Assembly (NCBI RefSeq): GCF_000383615.1
Contig: NZ_KB911596.1
Coordinates: 1-64,000 of the forward strand
Source of the DNA: Streptomyces canus 299MFChir4.1
GTDB taxonomy: Bacteria; Actinomycetota; Actinomycetes; Streptomycetales; Streptomycetaceae
Length of the DNA stretch: 64,000 bases
Direction of reading: 5' to 3'
Part shown: positions 60,678 to 64,000 of the stretch, one piece after another
Layout of the letters: every line of letters starts with the position of its first letter
Position numbering within the stretch: the first letter of the stretch is position 1
The notes under the pieces: generated by a model
The model's input: only the letters and a program-made list of their open reading frames with translations
What the model was told of the DNA's origin: nothing
Databases searched by the model: none
Made by a program: the position numbers and the translations under genes

Positions 60678-62123
60678 TCAGACCTTCTCGAACTCGGGGT
60701 CGCGCCGGTCCGCGATCTCCGGGTTGCGGGTCTTCAGGACGGCCCAGCCGATGCCCAGCGCGGCGGCCCATCCGGCCATGACGTACAGACACACGCGCGA
60801 GTCGGCGTCGTACGCGATCAGGCCGGTCACGAAGAGCAGGAACACGATCGCGATCCAGCTGCCGACCGAGCCGCCCGGTGCCGGGAACGAGGAGGCGGGC
60901 AGGCGGCCCGCCACGACCTCGCGGCGGTAGCGCACATGGCTGACCAGGATCATCAGCCAGGTCCAGATGCCCGCCGCGGTCGCGACCGAGACGACGTATC
61001 CGAAGGCCTTCTCCGGCACCACGTAGTTCAGCAGCACGCCGATGCCCATGAAGAGCACGGAGACGGTGATGGCCAGTGCCGGCGTGCGCGTCACCGAGAG
61101 CTTGTTGAAGGCCTGCGGGGCCTCTCCGCTGTCGGCGAGGGTGCGCAGCATGCGGCCCGTGGAGTACATGCCGGAGTTGCAGGAGGACAGGGCCGCGGTG
61201 AGGACGACGAAGTTCACGATGCCGGCGCCCGCCGGGATGCCGATCACGGCGAAGGCCTTCACGAAGGGGCTGACGCCCGCCGCGAACTCGGTCCACTTCA
61301 CCACGCACAGGATGACGGTGAGGGCACCGACGTAGAAGAGGCCGATGCGCCAGGGCAGGGTGTTGATCGCCTTGGGGAGGGTCTTCTCGGGGTTCTCGGA
61401 CTCACCGGCGGTGACGCCGACGAGCTCGACGGCGAGGTAGGCGAACATCACGCCCTGGAGGGTCATCAGGGACGAGCCGACACCCTTGGGGAAGAAGCCG
61501 TCGAAGGCCCACAGGTTGGAGACCGCGGCGGTGTCGCCGGCCGCGCTGAAGCCGAAGGTGAGGACGCCGAGGCCGATCACGATCATGCCGATGAGGGCGG
61601 TGACCTTGATCATCGAGAACCAGAACTCGATCTCGCCGAACAGCTTCACCGAGATCAGGTTGGCCACGAACAGGACGACCAGGAAGACCAGGGCAGTCAC
61701 CCACCGGGGGACGGCGGGGAACCAGTAGTTGACGTAGATCGCGGCGGCGGTGAGTTCCGCCATTCCGGTGACGACCCACAGGAGCCAGTACGTCCAGCCG
61801 GTGAAGTAGCCGAAGAACGGGCCGAGGAACTCGCGGGAGTACTCCGCGAAGGATCCGGAGACCGGGCGGTAGAGCAGCAGCTCGCCGAGGGCCCGCATGA
61901 TGAAGAAGATGATCACGCCGGCGACGGCGTACATCAGGATGAGGCTCGGACCGGCCTTGGCGATGTTCGCGCCGGCGTTGAGGAAGAGGCCGACGCCGAT
62001 GGCGCCGCCGATCGCGATCATCTGGACCTGGCGGCTGCCGAGTCCGCGCTCGTACCCCTCTTCGGACGCGTTCGGGGCCTTCTCCGAGCCTGAGCCTTTG
62101 TCTTCGACCTGAGCGGAGGTCAT
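60678..62123 (-). CDS. Amino-acid permease (AAT/APC family)
   Basis: 481-residue transporter with 12 helices. IAIGGAIGVGLFLNAGANIAKAGP opens helix 1 as in AAT-type permeases; GELLLYRPVSGSFAEY and SENPEKTLPKAIN follow. Substrate could be aromatic, proline or GABA type. Nothing recognised in its 320-bp upstream region except an AT-richer stretch near 62280. Confidence 0.9.
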   Translation of the reverse strand: MTSAQVEDKGSGSEKAPNASEEGYERGLGSRQVQMIAIGGAIGVGLFLNAGANIAKAGPSLILMYAVAGVIIFFIMRALGELLLYRPVSGSFAEYSREFLGPFFGYFTGWTYWLLWVVTGMAELTAAAIYVNYWFPAVPRWVTALVFLVVLFVANLISVKLFGEIEFWFSMIKVTALIGMIVIGLGVLTFGFSAAGDTAAVSNLWAFDGFFPKGVGSSLMTLQGVMFAYLAVELVGVTAGESENPEKTLPKAINTLPWRIGLFYVGALTVILCVVKWTEFAAGVSPFVKAFAVIGIPAGAGIVNFVVLTAALSSCNSGMYSTGRMLRTLADSGEAPQAFNKLSVTRTPALAITVSVLFMGIGVLLNYVVPEKAFGYVVSVATAAGIWTWLMILVSHVRYRREVVAGRLPASSFPAPGGSVGSWIAIVFLLFVTGLIAYDADSRVCLYVMAGWAAALGIGWAVLKTRNPEIADRRDPEFEKV

Positions 62124-62444
62124 GTGTGTGGTGCGCCTTTCTCCATGCCGAACCGGGCCTCTCGTCGGCCTCGGATCGGTTTCGATCCCCCCGGATTGAT
62201 GGAGTCGTGCCTGGCCGGCGGTTACCGGCTCGGTGGCGCACCCGGCCGAACATACGGGTGGTGTTCGCCGGGCGGTCGTGAAGATTTATCACGGCCGCAG
62301 CATTGATCACCCGTGCCGGATATGGCACAGGTCACAGGAAGAAGGGGACAAAGGGCGCCCGGAACACGCGAATGCCGTCAGTGCGGTGACGTGATCGTTA
62401 TCCGGATTTGAGCGTCCTCTGAGCGAACACAGAACCGTCACATC

Positions 62445-63047
62445 TCACGGCATAAGGGTGGTCACGAGGGTCTCCTGGAGGCCGCCGAGCCACAGGTACG
62501 CCATCACCATCGGCTTACGGGGGTCCTCGTCCGGGAGCCGGTAGAGGAGGTCGGTGTCCTCCTCGTCGGTGATGTCGAGGCGGGAGCCGATCGCGAGCCG
62601 CAGGTCGTTGAGGGCGCCGAGCCACTGCTGGGACTCGGCCGTCGACAGCTTGAGGACCGCCCCGCCGTCGCCGCCGGAGTGCAGCGCGTCAAGGGAGCGG
62701 ACCACCGCGAGGGCGTTCTCGCGCTTGCCGGTGCGCAGGTCGTTCTCGGTGTAGCGGCGGAACTCCGAGGAGTACGCCCGCTGCTCCTCGGCCTGCTCGG
62801 CCTGGGGAGTGCCCTCGGGGTCGCTGTAGGCGTCCGGGAAGAGCCGCTTGAGCACCGGGTCGGACGGCGGCTCGCTCGGGCCGTCCGCGAAGAGCTCGGC
62901 GAGCGGGTCGTCGGAGGCGTCCTCGGCGGGTCCCGGGCCGATGAGTTCCAGGAGCTGGACGGCCAGCGACCGGATGATGGAGATCTCGACGTCGTCGAGG
63001 GCGACGGCCGCGCCGCCGCCGGGGAGCGGTTCGAAGGTTCCGGGCAT
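62445..63047 (-). CDS. DUF2017 protein
   Basis: 200-residue acidic helical protein, DUF2017, typically adjacent to clpS in actinobacteria as here (41 bp). Role unknown; a link with ClpS is inferred from position. Confidence 0.88.
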   Translation of the reverse strand: MPGTFEPLPGGGAAVALDDVEISIIRSLAVQLLELIGPGPAEDASDDPLAELFADGPSEPPSDPVLKRLFPDAYSDPEGTPQAEQAEEQRAYSSEFRRYTENDLRTGKRENALAVVRSLDALHSGGDGGAVLKLSTAESQQWLGALNDLRLAIGSRLDITDEEDTDLLYRLPDEDPRKPMVMAYLWLGGLQETLVTTLMP

Positions 63048-63088
63048 CAGGGATTGTCGCTACTTCCGGTCCTGCGGGCGGGGTCGGG

Positions 63089-63406
63089 TCATTTCCGGTC
63101 CTGCTGGAGCGTGGCCCACAGACCGTAGCCGTGCATGGCCTGCACGTCGCGTTCCATCTCCTCGCGGGATCCGCTGGAGACGACCGCCCGGCCCTTGTGG
63201 TGGACGTCGAGCATCAGCTTGGTGGCCTTGTCCTTCGAGTAGCCGAAGTACGTCTGGAAGACGTAGGTCACGTAGCTCATGAGGTTGACCGGGTCGTTGT
63301 GGACGATCGTGACCCAGGGGACGTCCGGCTCGGGTACGGCGAAGACCTCCTCCGCCGACTCGGTGCGTTCGATCTCTACGGGAGCGGGTGACGTCACACG
63401 GCCCAT
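63089..63406 (-). CDS. clpS: ClpS, N-end rule adaptor
   Basis: 105-residue adaptor delivering N-degron proteins to ClpAP/ClpCP. Conserved WVTIVHNDPVNLMSYVTYVFQTYFGYSKDKA and HHKGRAVV. First residues are Glu-rich and flexible. It is the first gene ahead of DUF2017. Confidence 0.93.
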   Translation of the reverse strand: MGRVTSPAPVEIERTESAEEVFAVPEPDVPWVTIVHNDPVNLMSYVTYVFQTYFGYSKDKATKLMLDVHHKGRAVVSSGSREEMERDVQAMHGYGLWATLQQDRK

Positions 63407-63464
63407 GCTGCCACGCGCTCCACAAATCGTCACACTGACGCGAAGTGGGGTAGCATCCGTTGTT

Positions 63465-64000
63465 ATGAACACAGCGGACCTTGGGCTGCCGGTGGACGTT
63501 CCCTCGACGGCGCTCTTCACGGACCAGTACGAGCTGACCATGCTGCAGGCCGCCCTGAAGGCGGGTACCGCCGAACGGCGCAGCGTGTTCGAGGTCTTCA
63601 CCCGGCGGCTGCCGGAAGGGCGGCGCTACGGCGTCGTCGCGGGCACCGGCCGGGTCCTGGACGCGGTGGAGAACTTCCGCTTCGACGGGAACGTCCTCAC
63701 CTTCCTGCGCGAGCGCTCCATCGTCGACGAGGAGACCCTGGACTGGCTCGCCTCCTACCGCTTCGGCGGCGACATCTGGGGCTACCCGGAGGGCGAGGTC
63801 TACTTCCCGGGCTCGCCGATCATGCGGGTGGAGGGCTCCTTCGCCGAGTGCGTGCTCCTGGAGACCGTGATCCTGTCGATCCTCAACCACGACTCCGCGA
63901 TAGCCGCGGCCGCCTCCCGGATGTCCTCGGCCGCGGGCGACCGGCCGCTCATCGAGATGGGCGCCCGCCGCACCCACGAGCTGTCCGCCGTGGCCGCCGC
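63465..64000 (+). CDS. pncB: Nicotinate phosphoribosyltransferase, 5' part
   Basis: Open to the window end (178 codons seen). TALFTDQYELTMLQAALKAG is the family start; the enzyme makes nicotinate mononucleotide in NAD salvage. IEMGARRTHE near 170 is the PRPP/nicotinate region. Divergent from clpS; TAGCAT 8 bases before ATG suggests a leaderless transcript. Confidence 0.92.
   Translation, partial: MNTADLGLPVDVPSTALFTDQYELTMLQAALKAGTAERRSVFEVFTRRLPEGRRYGVVAGTGRVLDAVENFRFDGNVLTFLRERSIVDEETLDWLASYRFGGDIWGYPEGEVYFPGSPIMRVEGSFAECVLLETVILSILNHDSAIAAAASRMSSAAGDRPLIEMGARRTHELSAVAA

Overview
The window comes from a Streptomyces chromosome, most likely one close to the S. coelicolor/S. lividans group. 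The GC content is very high with strong third-position GC bias. Marker loci are the cslA-glxA pair, ANTAR and SsgA-like regulators, sortase and LAxTG genes, a WhiJ-type XRE/DUF397/ATPase cluster, and the DasR-controlled N-acetylglucosamine PTS genes nagF/nagE1/nagE2. Most of it is ordinary core chromosome. No prophage or transposase was seen.

Layout. 1-650 holds a decaying tandem array of tRNA-like units, each followed by a terminator-type hairpin. 1.05-6.1 kb is the glycan synthesis/oxidation/cleavage group (cslA, glxA, GH6 lipoprotein). 6.3-10.4 kb has a GAF-ANTAR regulator, a sortase, secreted proteins, a HAD phosphatase and an LAxTG wall protein. 10.7-19.5 kb has a ROK repressor divergent from an oxidoreductase operon, an F420-type oxidoreductase, a fumarylacetoacetase-type enzyme, a YidC paralogue, an HxlR-regulated exporter and a second sortase. 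19.8-25.4 kb has a secreted GH30 enzyme, a SEC-C protein, two secreted proteins and an SDR. 25.5-32.1 kb is the most accessory-looking part. It contains a SauUSI-like type IV restriction enzyme with weaker codon bias, then the WhiJ-type cluster running into an unassigned small gene and a BtrH-like acyltransferase gene.

32.3-45.7 kb carries a multidomain ECF sigma factor, an SsgA-like protein, small stress and membrane proteins (DUF2267, Hsp20), an MFS carrier, a DUF445 protein, an SGNH hydrolase, a DUF1707 protein and a three-gene ABC-2 transporter. 45.9-51 kb has a class A penicillin-binding protein, a solitary GroES-like protein, Bcp peroxiredoxin, and an HNH nuclease with four internal repeats beside tRNA-Leu(UAG). 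51-56 kb is rdgB, a lipoprotein, rph and the nag PTS genes with DasR-like operators. 56-64 kb has an MBL hydrolase, a membrane-anchored MazF-like protein, the CysM-CysO-Mec cysteine module with a cysteine leader peptide, a LacI regulator, an amino-acid permease, DUF2017, clpS and the start of nicotinate phosphoribosyltransferase.

The main non-gene signals are a dispersed palindromic repeat family at gene ends, several well-formed inverted-repeat operators, a group of probable leaderless promoters, and the cysteine leader peptide. The candidates for something little described are the BtrH-like extension of the WhiJ-type cluster, the modular HNH protein and the tRNA-like array. Assignments rest on motifs read by eye; no database search was possible.
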